Origin: Adiantum capillus-veneris
Lineage: Eukaryota; Streptophyta; Polypodiopsida; Polypodiales; Pteridaceae
Direction of reading: 5' to 3'
Assembly: GCA_014529385.2 (NCBI GenBank)
Contig: CM043966.1
Span: 43,718,537-43,782,536 of the forward strand
Length of the DNA stretch: 64,000 nucleotides
How positions within the stretch are numbered: position 1 is the first letter of the stretch; every line of letters begins with the position of its first letter. The translations under genes and the position numbers were made by a program. Positions 21,707 through 31,724 of this stretch are shown here, piece after piece. Under the pieces are notes generated by a model that was given only the letters and a program-made list of their open reading frames with translations, searched no databases and had not been told where the DNA came from.

Positions 21707-22485
21707 GACTTCGATGGAAGACTCCTCTTCAGTAATGCTGCCGCTACTTTCTTCTTCTGAAGTGCTATCGGTCCAACCTTCTTCCGTCTCATTTGAGATG
21801 ATTCTTCTTGGAGCTCCTCTTGGCGTTGCTCCTTCATGTCAAAGACAACCTTCTTATGATTGTCATTCCTGCAAATTAATTTCCCACTCTCCCAATCCTG
21901 CAAAGCTCGCATTTTCATTAGCCATGGTCTTCCTAGGATAAATGGATAACCACTTCCCTTGGTCGACATAACATAAAAATCCACCGCTTTCTTAATGCCA
22001 AAGGCCTCTACAAAGACATTTTTACAAATGCCTACACACCTAGCCTTGCTATTGTTTGCCATCTTGAATTTGATTTCAGGTGTCTCATGGATGTGCATGC
22101 CTAGTCTTTGCATGAGTCCCTCTGTCATGATGCAAATTTGTGCACCCCCATCCACTAGACCTTTCCTAACCAATCTTCCTTTGATGTAACAGTCTAGCAC
22201 CGGTGTAATGTCCTCATTCATTTCAGCTTGTGCAATTTTTACAACAGGCACACTCTCTTTTACCTTTCTCCTAGTGCTAACTGCCCTTGTTAAATCCCTC
22301 CTTACTTGTGGACATAATGCAAGAAATTGAGGCCATGAAATATCAGGACCCTTACCTCTCATGTCTTCCAACAAGTTGTACGGAGCCATACCATGTCCAA
22401 GAGGGAAGTCTTGGAGGTTGATACGACGTCGAGTCCTCTTGGTTTCCTTGGTCTCCTTTGCCTTTTTGCCTTGTCCATGGTCACT
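21697..22485 (-). CDS. Gypsy aspartic protease (in frame with gag after TAG)
   Basis: The protease frame follows gag directly after a TAG at 22486-22488; a methionine at 22389 gives 230 residues. The active-site segment is LVDGGAQICIMTE (D80), with DGG in place of the usual DSG/DTG, and the downstream ILGRPWLMKM block is the second conserved motif. Retroviral-type proteases cut the Gag-Pol polyprotein. The C-terminal region is basic and Glu-rich. It ends TAA at 21697-21699, inside a 10-base overlap with the RT frame. Confidence 0.85.
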   Translation of the reverse strand, partial: SDHGQGKKAKETKETKRTRRRINLQDFPLGHGMAPYNLLEDMRGKGPDISWPQFLALCPQVRRDLTRAVSTRRKVKESVPVVKIAQAEMNEDITPVLDCYIKGRLVRKGLVDGGAQICIMTEGLMQRLGMHIHETPEIKFKMANNSKARCVGICKNVFVEAFGIKKAVDFYVMSTKGSGYPFILGRPWLMKMRALQDWESGKLICRNDNHKKVVFDMKEQRQEELQEESSQMRRKKVGPIALQKKKVAAALLKRSLPSKSWG

Positions 22486-23526
22486 CTATGATGTGACTGC
22501 TTCTTTCTCTTTACCTTTCCCTCGGCCACGCTTAATGCCATTGGCTTCCATGTCAACCTCATTTGAATTTGTCACCTCTACCACATGCACATTTGGATCT
22601 AGCAAAGGTGGAACTCCTTCTACCCCTTGTGGAGGTGGTCTTGGTCCATTTGGCCTTTGTAGAAGCCTTGGTTGTTGACCAGCTCCTTCTCCTGCATTCA
22701 TCACTGGGTAATTCAAGTTAGGTCTCCCTGGCTCTCCACGGGGCCAAGGACAATTATACATCCCATGTCCAGACTCTCCGTAATTCCAACATTGCAAGAC
22801 TCTCCTAGTTCGTGGCTCTCTCTCTTCTGACTTCTTTGCTTGTCCCTTTGGACCTACAGCTTGTGCAAGGTGAATTGACAGGCCACTTAAAGATTCATTT
22901 AACTTCTCAATCACTTCAGCCGTTACCTCAGGAAGCTCCCTAGATGTTGATGCTTGTGACTTACCTTTGGGTCTAAGACCTTCTATTGGAACCTCTCCCC
23001 TTAAGCACTTGAGTTTCCTATACTTCTCAGCAGCCCTAGTTTCCGGTGCATCAAAAGTAGCAGGTGCACCCGCCTCAACTTTTACCTTAAGGTCAGGAAA
23101 GAGTCCGGCTATGAACCTCTCCTTCTTTAGAAATTCTGCACCATCACCAGGGTTAGCAACATTTCGTATCCATAGAGCCCAAAGACGTAGAAACTCTTGC
23201 TTGTACAAGTAGTAGTCATCTAAGTCTTTTTGCTTATGAGAAACAATGTCTTGCCATAATTTTTGAGTGTTTTGGGGATCAAAGAAGTATTTCTTGAAAC
23301 GATTCAAAACTTCCGTGTAATTCCCTTTAACTTCCTCAGGCAAAGAGTCAAACCAAGTGCTAGCATCTTTCCTAAGGACCACCTCAAACATTTCTACACG
23401 TTCTTGATCAGCTACTATCCTCTTGATACGGCAAGACATCTTGAAATTCGCTAGAAATAATTCTGCATCCTCTCCAGGCTCTCCAAAGAAAAGAGGATAT
23501 CCAGACATTTGGCGTTGGCTCTCCAT
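22486..23526 (-). CDS. Gypsy gag with a damaged zinc knuckle
   Basis: 346 residues from a good ATG at 23526. The capsid-like retrotransposon-gag core covers about 15-170 (FFGEPGEDAELFLANFK, DASTWFDSLPEEVKGNYTEV, FRLWALW-like LRLWALW, ERFIAGLFPDLKVKVE). A CCHC knuckle follows at 246-259 but reads CWNYGESGHGMYNC: the second Cys is Tyr (a TGC to TAC change). A Pro/Gly-rich region and a basic tail (KRGRGKGKEKE) end at TAG (22486-22488). Gag builds the virus-like particle and packages RNA. A splice-acceptor-like tract lies just upstream (23590). Confidence 0.9.
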   Translation of the reverse strand: MESQRQMSGYPLFFGEPGEDAELFLANFKMSCRIKRIVADQERVEMFEVVLRKDASTWFDSLPEEVKGNYTEVLNRFKKYFFDPQNTQKLWQDIVSHKQKDLDDYYLYKQEFLRLWALWIRNVANPGDGAEFLKKERFIAGLFPDLKVKVEAGAPATFDAPETRAAEKYRKLKCLRGEVPIEGLRPKGKSQASTSRELPEVTAEVIEKLNESLSGLSIHLAQAVGPKGQAKKSEEREPRTRRVLQCWNYGESGHGMYNCPWPRGEPGRPNLNYPVMNAGEGAGQQPRLLQRPNGPRPPPQGVEGVPPLLDPNVHVVEVTNSNEVDMEANGIKRGRGKGKEKEAVTS

Positions 23527-23575
23527 TGTTATGAAAGATTACAACACGAGTTACAATAAGGGATACAATAGAGAT

Positions 23576-24034
23576 TTAGAACCACTCGCCTGCAAATGAA
23601 GAAGTAAGAAAATACCACTCTAGGTTTTCTTCTTCAGCTATCCAAGCTTCAATGAGGTCTCGATTTGTTTGATCAAAACAAAAAGGTAGACTATTGATGA
23701 GCTCTAAGAAGGGTTAAAATTCTTCAAAGCTAAGGCGATAAACAGAAATCTCTAGAACTTCATTTTTTGGATCCAAAAGAGCAACCACGTCCCAAGTGAT
23801 AAATTGCACTTGCTCTACAATTCCCAACGCACAAGCGGTTTGTATAAAAACTAGATCTTCATGCTCGTCGAAGGCCGTGAGAAAGTAGCAATTGACTAGG
23901 AGCTCCTTTCCTTCGAGTTCCACACAGTCGGAGTGAGGCAACCTTCTCACAATTTCATAAAGAACATCCTCATCAAGTCCAATCAAGTTTGCAAGATTTA
24001 AAGACTCCACTTGTGCTACAAAATTCCTGGACAA
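23576..24034 (-). pseudogene. Pre-gag ORF B2, second copy of a duplicated accessory ORF
   Basis: The frame reads NLANLIGLDEDVLYEIVRRLPH, then a block with FLTAFDEHEDLVFIQTACAL and VYRLSFEEF, a TAA at 23714-23716, and continues in frame with LINSLPFCFDQTNRDLIEAW to 23576. It aligns with B1 (24081-24635) over most of its length: VRRLPH, AFIQ/VFIQ, L/VYRLSFEEF against LHRLTFGEF, and LINSLPF in both. The 'L..L..EIVRRLPH' start faintly resembles an F-box, which I cannot support further. It lies between the 5' LTR and gag, where Tat/Ogre elements often have an extra ORF of unknown role. No start ATG is obvious. Confidence 0.6.
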
Positions 24035-24080
24035 AAACTCTTTAGGATTATGGTTAAATCATTCAAAAGCATAAAGAGAT

Positions 24081-24635
24081 TTACAATGTCTCTATGAACA
24101 AAGTGTCATAGAAAGTAGAGAAGGATGAGAATTTATACAAATTTGCAATCTTCTCTATGCTCTCTTTATTAAGACAAGCTCTGAATAGCTCCCTATCTCC
24201 TTTGTTGAAAGCGAAAGGAAGACTATTAATAAGACACAAATGAGGGAAAAATTCACCAAATGTGAGTCTATGAAGCATGAACTTTGGCCGCAAGTTTCCT
24301 GAAGAGTCTTCCTCAATGGTGAAATGCACTCGCCAAACGCCAAATTTCACTCTATTTACCAATCTTAGGGCACACACTAGTTGGATAAATGCGCGGTCTT
24401 CCTTAGTGCCCAACAACAAGAGGAAAATGGAATCCACGCATAGGACCTTCCGTCTTAACTTCACCACCCTCTTGTTATGAGGGAGACGCCTTACTACTTG
24501 CTCCTGCAACTCAATTGGTAATAGAGCTAGATCTCTAAGGATTGAACTTTCAATGCACACACATTCCCAGTTAGAACAAATGATCGTTTTTTTGTTTCTT
24601 GTAACAACTTGGACAAAGAAAAAACAAACATACAC
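24081..24635 (-). CDS. Pre-gag ORF B1 (184 aa, unknown accessory protein)
   Basis: 184 residues with the blocks LALLPIELQEQVVRRLPH, KVLCVDSIFLLLLGTKEDRAF, VNRVKFGVWRVHF, MLHRLTFGEFFPHLCLINSL and FNKGDRELFRACL. It is the longer, uninterrupted partner of B2 (23576-24034). The Leu-rich N-terminal half looks globular; no signal peptide or clear membrane segment. Its role is unknown. The pairing with B2, and of A1 with A2 upstream, shows two separate tandem duplications within the leader of this element. Position and strand match a pre-gag accessory ORF. Confidence 0.65.
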   Translation of the reverse strand: MYVCFFFVQVVTRNKKTIICSNWECVCIESSILRDLALLPIELQEQVVRRLPHNKRVVKLRRKVLCVDSIFLLLLGTKEDRAFIQLVCALRLVNRVKFGVWRVHFTIEEDSSGNLRPKFMLHRLTFGEFFPHLCLINSLPFAFNKGDRELFRACLNKESIEKIANLYKFSSFSTFYDTLFIETL

Positions 24636-24661
24636 ACTATTTTGCCGGGCTGCACTTCATT

Positions 24662-24880
24662 TTAAAATAAAATGAACACATGTACATCAAAAGAAGTGTG
24701 GTAGTTGATGAGAGGTAGAATGACAGGGTTTGGTGATGCAATAATTTCTCCTACTCTTTGGGCACCAAACATGAACACCATTCGTTGTTGAAAATGGATC
24801 TTTCTACTAATTGCAATGTTTATTCTAATGTGTGGAGTAAAATGAAATGGAAAAACCTCTATTCCTGGGCCATTATCCAT
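24662..24880 (-). CDS. Pre-gag ORF A2 (72 aa)
   Basis: The frame has IRINIAISRKIHFQQRMVFMF, GAQRVGEIIASPNPVILPLI and SFDVHVFILF. It matches A1 (24902-25114) in the same reading frame 234 bases away: IV/ISTKLQFQ, GPLRLAEINTSVNPFILPLI and SLDVYIFVLF. Both end in the same hydrophobic F-LF. I do not recognise the family. A small structural or membrane-associated protein is possible. Confidence 0.5.
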   Translation of the reverse strand: MDNGPGIEVFPFHFTPHIRINIAISRKIHFQQRMVFMFGAQRVGEIIASPNPVILPLINYHTSFDVHVFILF

Positions 24881-24901
24881 GGCCTATGCATGTCCTAATG
24901 C

Positions 24902-25114
24902 TTAAAATAACACAAAAATATAGACGTCCAAGCTAATATCGTACCTAATAAGAGGCAAAATAAAAGGATTTACCGAAGTGTTTATCTCGGCTAACCTAAG
25001 AGGACCTAAAATTCTACGAATTACTCGCTGAAATTGCAACTTAGTACTAACAATTATGTGTACCTTTTGCCTTGCAATGGGAATGAAGGGATCATACAAA
25101 TTCTCGTGATTCAT
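24902..25114 (-). CDS. Pre-gag ORF A1 (70 aa)
   Basis: First ORF after the 5' LTR on the - strand. MNHENLYDPFIPIARQKVHI starts it, and its last ~50 residues align with A2. The stop of A1 (24902) is followed in the same frame by the A2 start 22 bases later, so the two may be one duplicated domain split by a stop. Function unknown. Confidence 0.5.
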   Translation of the reverse strand: MNHENLYDPFIPIARQKVHIIVSTKLQFQRVIRRILGPLRLAEINTSVNPFILPLIRYDISLDVYIFVLF

Positions 25115-25169
25115 GCAAGTTACTTGATTATGCTAAAGGTTGAGCCTTCACAAAACATACACAAGCCTG

Positions 25170-25190
25170 TCCTCCGTGGGGGCCCCAATT
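25170..25190 (-). promoter_or_regulatory. Candidate primer-binding site of the Gypsy element
   Basis: On the - strand the bases just inside the 5' LTR read AATTGGGGCCCCCACGGAGG. They should pair with a tRNA 3' end, but I cannot name the tRNA. The segment GGGGCCCC is self-complementary. Confidence 0.5.
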
Positions 25191-25449
25191 TGAGGCGGTC
25201 CGGGGCGGGCAACAAGAAGAGCAACCTCTAGACACCCTTCAAGGCTCCCGTGCTGCTCAATGGGGTTGGGGCACAACACAACACAAACCAAAACAACAAA
25301 CCCACAGCCAAATCCCAACTACACAAGGGGCACCACCTAGTTTAAGAGCGAACTAGGACGCAAAAGAGGAGAATCGTTAGAGCAACCCACAAACAAGCAA
25401 GGAATTTACACTAACCCTAATACCAATGGAACACTCTCACACACTAAAA

Positions 25450-25527
<78 letters not shown>

Positions 25528-27901
25528 TGCTCGGGCTGCTTTGAAACATATCGGCAATGATCAAGCAAACACAACTATATATTTAAGAAAGAGAGAGAAA
25601 GGGGGAGGGGGTGCTTGTTGCATTAATACCTTCTTACAAATCTGCCATGACAAATCAAAGTGAGATTAGTATTTGTTCAACATAGCTTGCGTAAATTTCA
25701 CCACAACACATCACAAGAAAAGCCATCCCAATCATTGTCTTAAGGCTAGGGGAGTCCTCTCCACCCTGTCGCCCTCTTACAGTATGTGGGATTTATGGCT
25801 AGATTAATGACAACACCAGAGACAAGCTATCAAGAACTTAACAAAAAACACCAAGACACTTACCCATCATTGTTGTCCATTACTTCACGTTGGAAGGGAG
25901 ACAAAGTATCCAAGCTTAGTCCAAATCCACCCTCATTGATTCAGCAAATGTTGGGCTTACACTAGTAGGAGAAATGATAGATTTCCTACTCTCAATTCAA
26001 TGATCACTCTCTCTCTTACAATGGCATAGAGTTCCCTTGCTAATCCCCTATTACAACACATGCACATGCATAAGACAATGAGCTTCCACTCAAGAGCTCC
26101 TTCTAGAGAGGTTGAGCTTGGCTCCTCAAGCTATAGCATAGTGCTCTTGCTTCTCCCCCTTTTTGTGCTAGCTACACCCTCCTTTTATAGCAATTTTGAA
26201 GGCTAGGGTTACTCCTCTAACCATGGTTGGGTTAGATTTTCAGCAATTTATCTAATTTCTTTTTCTTGGAATTATCAAGAAGTTGGTGGGGAAAGAGAGA
26301 GGAGAGAAATGGAGGTGATAGGACTTTTCATAGTGGGTTAGTGTTAGTAGAGTTAGTATTAATTTACAAATGGAATTGGATATTTACAATGGGAGTATCC
26401 ATGTAGGATACAAATAAGGAAGAAAAACTCTTAAGAGGTAAGAAAAGGTGGATTTCTTACAAGGTTGATGCTCCAAGTGTCTTGAGTAGGGCCAATTTTG
26501 ACGCTTGTTGACGGTCCATTAGCTTTGACGGTACATTTTTTCTCCACTCTTGACCTTCCTTGAGAGACAAGGTAATTGAAGCTGAGTAATCAACCACCAT
26601 GATGCTGTCTTTTAAGAGAAGAGGCTGAATTTTGTGGTTTTTTTGATAGATATGGGTAATTTGGAAGAGGAAAAATGAGACTAGGTGGTCAATTTTGGAA
26701 TGGAATTGTGTGTGGGAGGTATGAGTTCACCATGGTTTCTCTTATTCTTCAAGGTTGAGGAGAAGGTGAGTAGGGTGCAGAGAGGAGGGGTGAGAGAGGT
26801 GGGGATGATGATTGGAGAAGTGTGTGTGAAAGAGGAAAATGATAAAGTGGAAGAGAGAGTGTGGCTGCATAACATGGGAAAACTGGGGTCCACTAATAAA
26901 ATCATAGCTCACAGCTCGTAGCTCAAAAAAATATGAAAAAAATTTAAACAAAAGTTCAGCCCACGAGCTACAACTTTTGTTTGTATCACCTTTTCAAATT
27001 CGGAGAGCAAGTGAACTTTAAAAATTCAGCAAAACCGACCGTTTTTTTCCACTGCACAAGGTCCTTGTGGGGTCCTTCTTTGGATGATTCTTTTGAATAC
27101 CTCCAAGAGTGAGCCCTCCATAGTGCATGTATGCATGCCACCTACCCTTGAACTTATTTGGTAGGTCTATAATTGAAGATATTGTTGAGAGCATGATATA
27201 AGTGAATAGTACAACTAAGAAAATCAAATATTGAGGGGTCTAAAAAATATGTACATGTCAAATATAAATAATATAAGTGGAAAAAATATAAACGGGTCAA
27301 AAGAAATCTCTCTCATTATGAGGCTACCATAAAAAGATAAATATTTTTGGTGTTCTAATTTTTTAGAAAAAAAAAATAGATGTAGGAAGGGAAAAATCAC
27401 AATAGTGAAAAAATATACACATAAATAAAACTAGTTTTTTTGGATTTTTGTTGGGGTGGAGTTACACCAAATATAAGAGAAGCTTACATGAAAATATTTC
27501 TATATGGAATAAAGAGTATGAAAAATGGTAAGAAAAATTGTGGTAATGGTGAGGCAATGTACAGAGCATAAATAACACACACCTAGGTAGAAATATTTAA
27601 ATAAATACCAAAATAATTATGAAAAATTCTTTTATTTAGGCCCTATATACAAAGAAATATTTACATACGCATGGACCATAATATACTTATATTTTTTATA
27701 TTTTTTATATTTTTAGCTCAACTAGCCCAATGCCAAGCTAATTGAGGGTTTTTTATTTCAGTAAGGAGATATGGGAAAAGTCCGGTAACTCACACGCACC
27801 TATATACAGTGAAAGGGTGAGGGTAACCACATTATTTGAGTGATTTGATAGGGGGGGATAACTCACTATGGCAATCTTAGAGAGCCGAAAAACGGCTATC
27901 A
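25191..27901 (-). repeat. 5' LTR of the Gypsy element (2711 bases)
   Basis: Near-identical to 15529-18225. Its (GA)n tract (25453-25524) is 72 bases against 63 in the other LTR. The TATA 12-mer is at 26179-26190. This LTR drives the - strand transcript. Confidence 0.95.
26179..26190 (-). promoter_or_regulatory. TATA box of the Gypsy 5' LTR
   Basis: On the - strand CTATAAAAGGAG, a strong plant TATA match. The same 12-mer is present in the Copia LTR at 49156-49167 and 53866-53877. Confidence 0.7.
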
Positions 27902-28984
27902 CTAGATGAAAAATGGCTTTTGTTGCTTACATAATGGATGTCTTATCCACATGAGAGGGCCGCTAGAGAGGATAGGGAAGGTGTGTATGTGTATGTATAT
28001 GAAGAAATGTATCACAATGATACAATTTTGTAAAATTCAGCTTGAGATTGATACCACACATTATCTATATGCATACAAGCATGTGTGTGATTCCAGATGT
28101 GAATTTGGTGTTTGATTGGCTCTTCATGTAGAGTGTTGATAGATGCAGACTGTGAGAAGTTGAATAGTGATGGTTGATGAGGTTGATTGGTCAAGCAACC
28201 ACCCCCCCTACCTGCATGGCTTTCCCCCTCCTTGTATGGATATTTGTTGACTTTTGGTGATACCTCAACCTCCTCAACCTTCGGACCTCAAGCTTGGGCC
28301 AGGTTCCCAGCTCAAGTACAACCCTTTTTATTATGATGTTACCACTTATGAGTAGTTCCTATATCTTGTAGAGGCTTGGGCAATCATTATGAAGTCCAAA
28401 TTGCTTAGAAAAGTGGATCATGTGATACACATTTTTACCTTAGTATTTGTTAAAACTTCTTAAGCACACTTCCCCTATGCCTAGGAACACATACTAGTGT
28501 CAAATTTGATCCCACCTCTCAAAAGCATATGGACTTAGTGATTTTTTGCTAGACACTTCATCTAACAATGAAACTTGGCTGGGGTTTTCACATGAGAATG
28601 TCACCCAAATGAAGGCATGTGAAATTTTAGCTTCGTATTCATACGCCCACATTATCACTTGGTTCGAAACCCCATACCTAGTTTTAGATGGTGATTTAAT
28701 GGTAAAAGGATCTTCATGCAAAGTGTTTGCTGTATGTAGGATTTGATGTACTAACAAGTGATAATCCATGATATAAAATGTGTCCTCACACCCTTGTCAA
28801 AATTCCTCTGAGAAGTTTATTATGCGATACACTTGTTTGTGACAAACTAAGCTGAGGTCTTTGGTGTAATTTTCCCACATGTCCTTCAACATCCCCATCT
28901 AGTCAAATCAAATTTTGGTTTTGTGGAAGGCCCTTATGCAATGTGTCTTCAAGTAGATGTTTTTTTAATGGTTCAAATTTCATG
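27902..28984. other. No recognisable gene
   Basis: Right flank of the Gypsy insertion. Several open frames of 60-90 codons exist on both strands (28012-28194, 28500-28769) but none has a pattern I recognise. Confidence 0.5.
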
Positions 28985-29172
28985 GGCATAGTAGTGGGCA
29001 TGTGTGCAAGCATTGGATATGCTCAAATGCACCCACTCGATTGAAGCAAGTGTATCAGAGTTCAAGCCCTCGGGTTACCCTTTCTATCTCCCACCATCAA
29101 TCTTTATCTCCCTATGGGGAAATGTAGGCTCGTAGGGAGCTACAATTATTTGTTTGTGTGTGTGTGTGTGTG
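28985..29172 (+). mobile_element. Possible tRNA-derived SINE
   Basis: A segment reads CACCCACTCGATTGAAGCAA and then GAGTTCAAGCCCTCGGGTTA about 20 bases later, resembling a pol III A-box/B-box pair (B box GTTCAAGCC). It ends in a (TG)n tail after TTATTTGTTTG, a SINE-like 3' end. No second copy or target duplication is visible here. Confidence 0.3.
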
Positions 29173-29229
29173 AACATACAAGCAAGGAGGGTGGATTTAG
29201 TCCCTGTAATCACTCCACAAAGATGAAAA

Positions 29230-29320
<91 letters not shown>

Positions 29321-29403
29321 TAGACCTTGAGATCAAGACTCATTAAGTAGATCTTCTATATTTGCTCGGATTGTTCTTATGAAAATAAAAACTCTCTTTT
29401 TTT

Positions 29404-29472
<69 letters not shown>

Positions 29473-29512
29473 GCACACACACACACGCACACACACACAT
29501 ATGCACACACAC
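29155..29512. repeat. Cluster of microsatellites
   Basis: In order: (GT)n 29155-29172, (TC)n 29233-29272 passing directly into (AC)n 29273-29319, (TC)n 29407-29469 and (AC)n 29474-29512. Confidence 0.9.
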
Positions 29513-29843
29513 AAAGTTTTGAGTTCTAAATTTGTAGGGTAAGGACAGTTTGGCAAGTCAGGGATAATAATTAAGCAAAAATTAATTACCCATTAATAAG
29601 ATAATTAATAATTAAAAAATTCTTAATTAAAGACATTTTTTCACATGTGTAACCACTACCTAGAGATGTAATGTCCACATTACTATGCCATGTCTATCCT
29701 ATACATCTTGTCAAAATATGTATCCCCGTGCAAGTTTGTGCACACAATTGTTATTTAATTAAGTGATTAAGTTGCAAGGGTGGATTTAATAAATTCAATA
29801 ACCTTTTAAAAATTTTGGAAAAGTCACAAAAGGTGCTAGAATA

Positions 29844-29871
29844 TTCTAGAAGGTTCTAGAAGGATCTAGAA
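29844..29871 (+). promoter_or_regulatory. Heat-shock-element-like repeat
   Basis: TTCTAGAAGGTTCTAGAA gives four alternating TTC/GAA units at perfect 5-base spacing, followed by a fifth good GAA unit after a degenerate one. That is the binding pattern of heat-shock factors. A TATA box lies about 340 bases downstream (30202). Confidence 0.5.
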
Positions 29872-30201
29872 GGTCCTAGATGGATGTGGAAGCAATGATG
29901 ATGCATGTGGGAAAGTGAAGGACTGTAGGCCTTATCTTGTCCTCATTGGTAAAAGAAAGGGGCTAGTGTGGGATAAGAGAGGAAAGATAATTAAATTTAA
30001 GCAAAAGTAATTAATGAACAGTCAAAGTTGCTAATTATGCCAAGGGAAAGTGCCACTTGTAAAATTCAAATTTTTGAGCTTAGGTGGATGTCGCGTCAGC
30101 ACTGCCACATGGTCTCCTCCTGCCCTATCATCTTGCCACATATGCACACTTTGTCCACTCACATCCTAGGTGTCATTCCCAATCACCAAAGCCCAAAAAC
30201 A

Positions 30202-30214
30202 CTATAAATAGGCC
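30202..30214 (+). promoter_or_regulatory. TATA box
   Basis: CTATAAATAGGCC, a near-ideal plant TATA, followed by CTCTCTCTC 15 bases on. No ORF of note follows, so it may drive a non-coding RNA or belong to an unrecognised LTR. Confidence 0.5.
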
Positions 30215-30289
30215 TCCCCTCTCTCTCATTTTTTCCCTGTAGCTTGAATCCAATCCCAAGCTAGAAGGAAGGCCATCACTATGAAAAAA

Positions 30290-31640
30290 TAAAGGAGTTA
30301 TGTTTCTTGCACGCGAAAGACTAAGTGGTGGATAATCATAACCAAAAATTCAAGATTTTTATTTAATTTTTTTACATCATATTATTATAATTTTATGTTA
30401 TGCTACTCCATGTATGCATACTCTCTCATAAGCATAATTCACATAATATGCTTAATTATTGAATTAAACCATAAATAATTTTAGGATATCTTATATTATG
30501 TAGAGTTTCTTATTATAATTATTTATTTATTTTTCAACATCATAACAATATGAATAAGAAAATGCATTAAAATAAATCTTTAAAAAATTTTCTTAATAGA
30601 AAAATAGATAATTAAGATGCATTTTGCTTATATAATTATGGAACATTAGTTTCACTTAGAATAACATTTTTATCACTTCAAAGTTTTTAGAAAAAATTCT
30701 AGTGATGACTTAGGGCCAATTTAGGCCTATTTTTGACACTTTTAAACCAATTTTGTAAGAAAATTGTTTTTAATAAAAAATAGAAAAATTAGCTCATTAC
30801 TAAAGATATAAATTCTTGAATTTTTTTTAATTTTTCAACATTAATAAACAAACTTTTTGTATTTTTCAGGCATTTTTAAGCTTAAAAATATCAAGGAAAA
30901 AATAGTAAATTAGACTTTAAAGAAAATTTTTAAAACTGAAAATAGAGTGTAGGAGATAAAATTAACACTGAAAATACCTTGATTTTATTATTTTTATGAA
31001 AAATATGCTTCCAATGGATGTACCCTTAGCATCTACACAAGAGAACGGTGAAGTGCAAGTGTGAAATGTGGTTGGCAAGCCTTTATTATGTTTTTAATTG
31101 TTTACGTAAGGAAAGGTTTAATTGTTTAATTGTTTTTAATTGTTTACATAAGGAAATGTAGAATTTTCAATTATGTAGCTAGCGAAGGATATAGGTGAAT
31201 TGAAGTTAGCTTATCATTAGGAAAAATATGAACCCCAAAGGGGCCTTGTAAGGATCCCTAATTTTAAGGGATTAAGACTAAAAATGTGTGTGAAGTAGGA
31301 GACAAGCCCATTGAATGAGGGTATTCCCATAGGCTTTTTGTAGGTTGAAATAGAGGCTAGGGAGGGAGGATAGTTACATTCCCTCTCTATCCAAACGAGC
31401 AGTGGTCCTTATGACAATAATAACCCTCTCCCCTTTTTTGCCACATAATCAAGGGCGTCCATAGCCTCAGCCCGAAAAAAACACTTTTTTCAAAAAAATT
31501 CAAAAACACCTCACTTTTACTCAAAACTTTTCCCCAACCTATATGTATAATCAAAAATCAAATTTCTCTCTCAAAATCTCACTTCTAGACCTGTTAAATA
31601 TCAAACTTCCCACCTTTTCTTATTTCCCTCCAAAATCACT
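30290..31640. other. AT-rich region, no gene seen
   Basis: Very AT-rich with poly(A)/poly(T) runs. No open frame of interest and no element ends that I can support. Confidence 0.5.
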
Positions 31641-31724
31641 CCCCTCTCTCTCACTCATCTCCCTCTCTTTTCTCTCTCCTACTTTTCAGCACACACTCTT
31701 CCTCCTTCCCTCTCCTTGTTGCAT

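Larger units (their letters stand above)
15529..27901 (-). mobile_element. Near-complete Ty3/Gypsy retrotransposon, Tat-like (12.4 kb)
   Basis: Direct LTRs at 15529-18225 and 25191-27901 enclose, on the - strand, a pre-gag ORF block, gag, protease, RT, a degenerate RNase H, a second RNase H and integrase. The flanks carry the same CTAG (15525-15528, 27902-27905), a 4-base target duplication. Long LTRs, ORFs upstream of gag and a second RNase H before integrase are known traits of the Tat lineage (which includes Ogre and Retand). By eye the LTRs differ at about 30-40 positions, so the insertion looks recent. One TAG in gag-pro, a frame change between pro and RT and one TGA in the second RNase H interrupt the polyprotein. 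Confidence 0.93.

Noticed and set aside
25170-25190. Naming the tRNA for the Gypsy primer site
   Set aside because: The sequence does not match a tRNA 3' end I can name with confidence.
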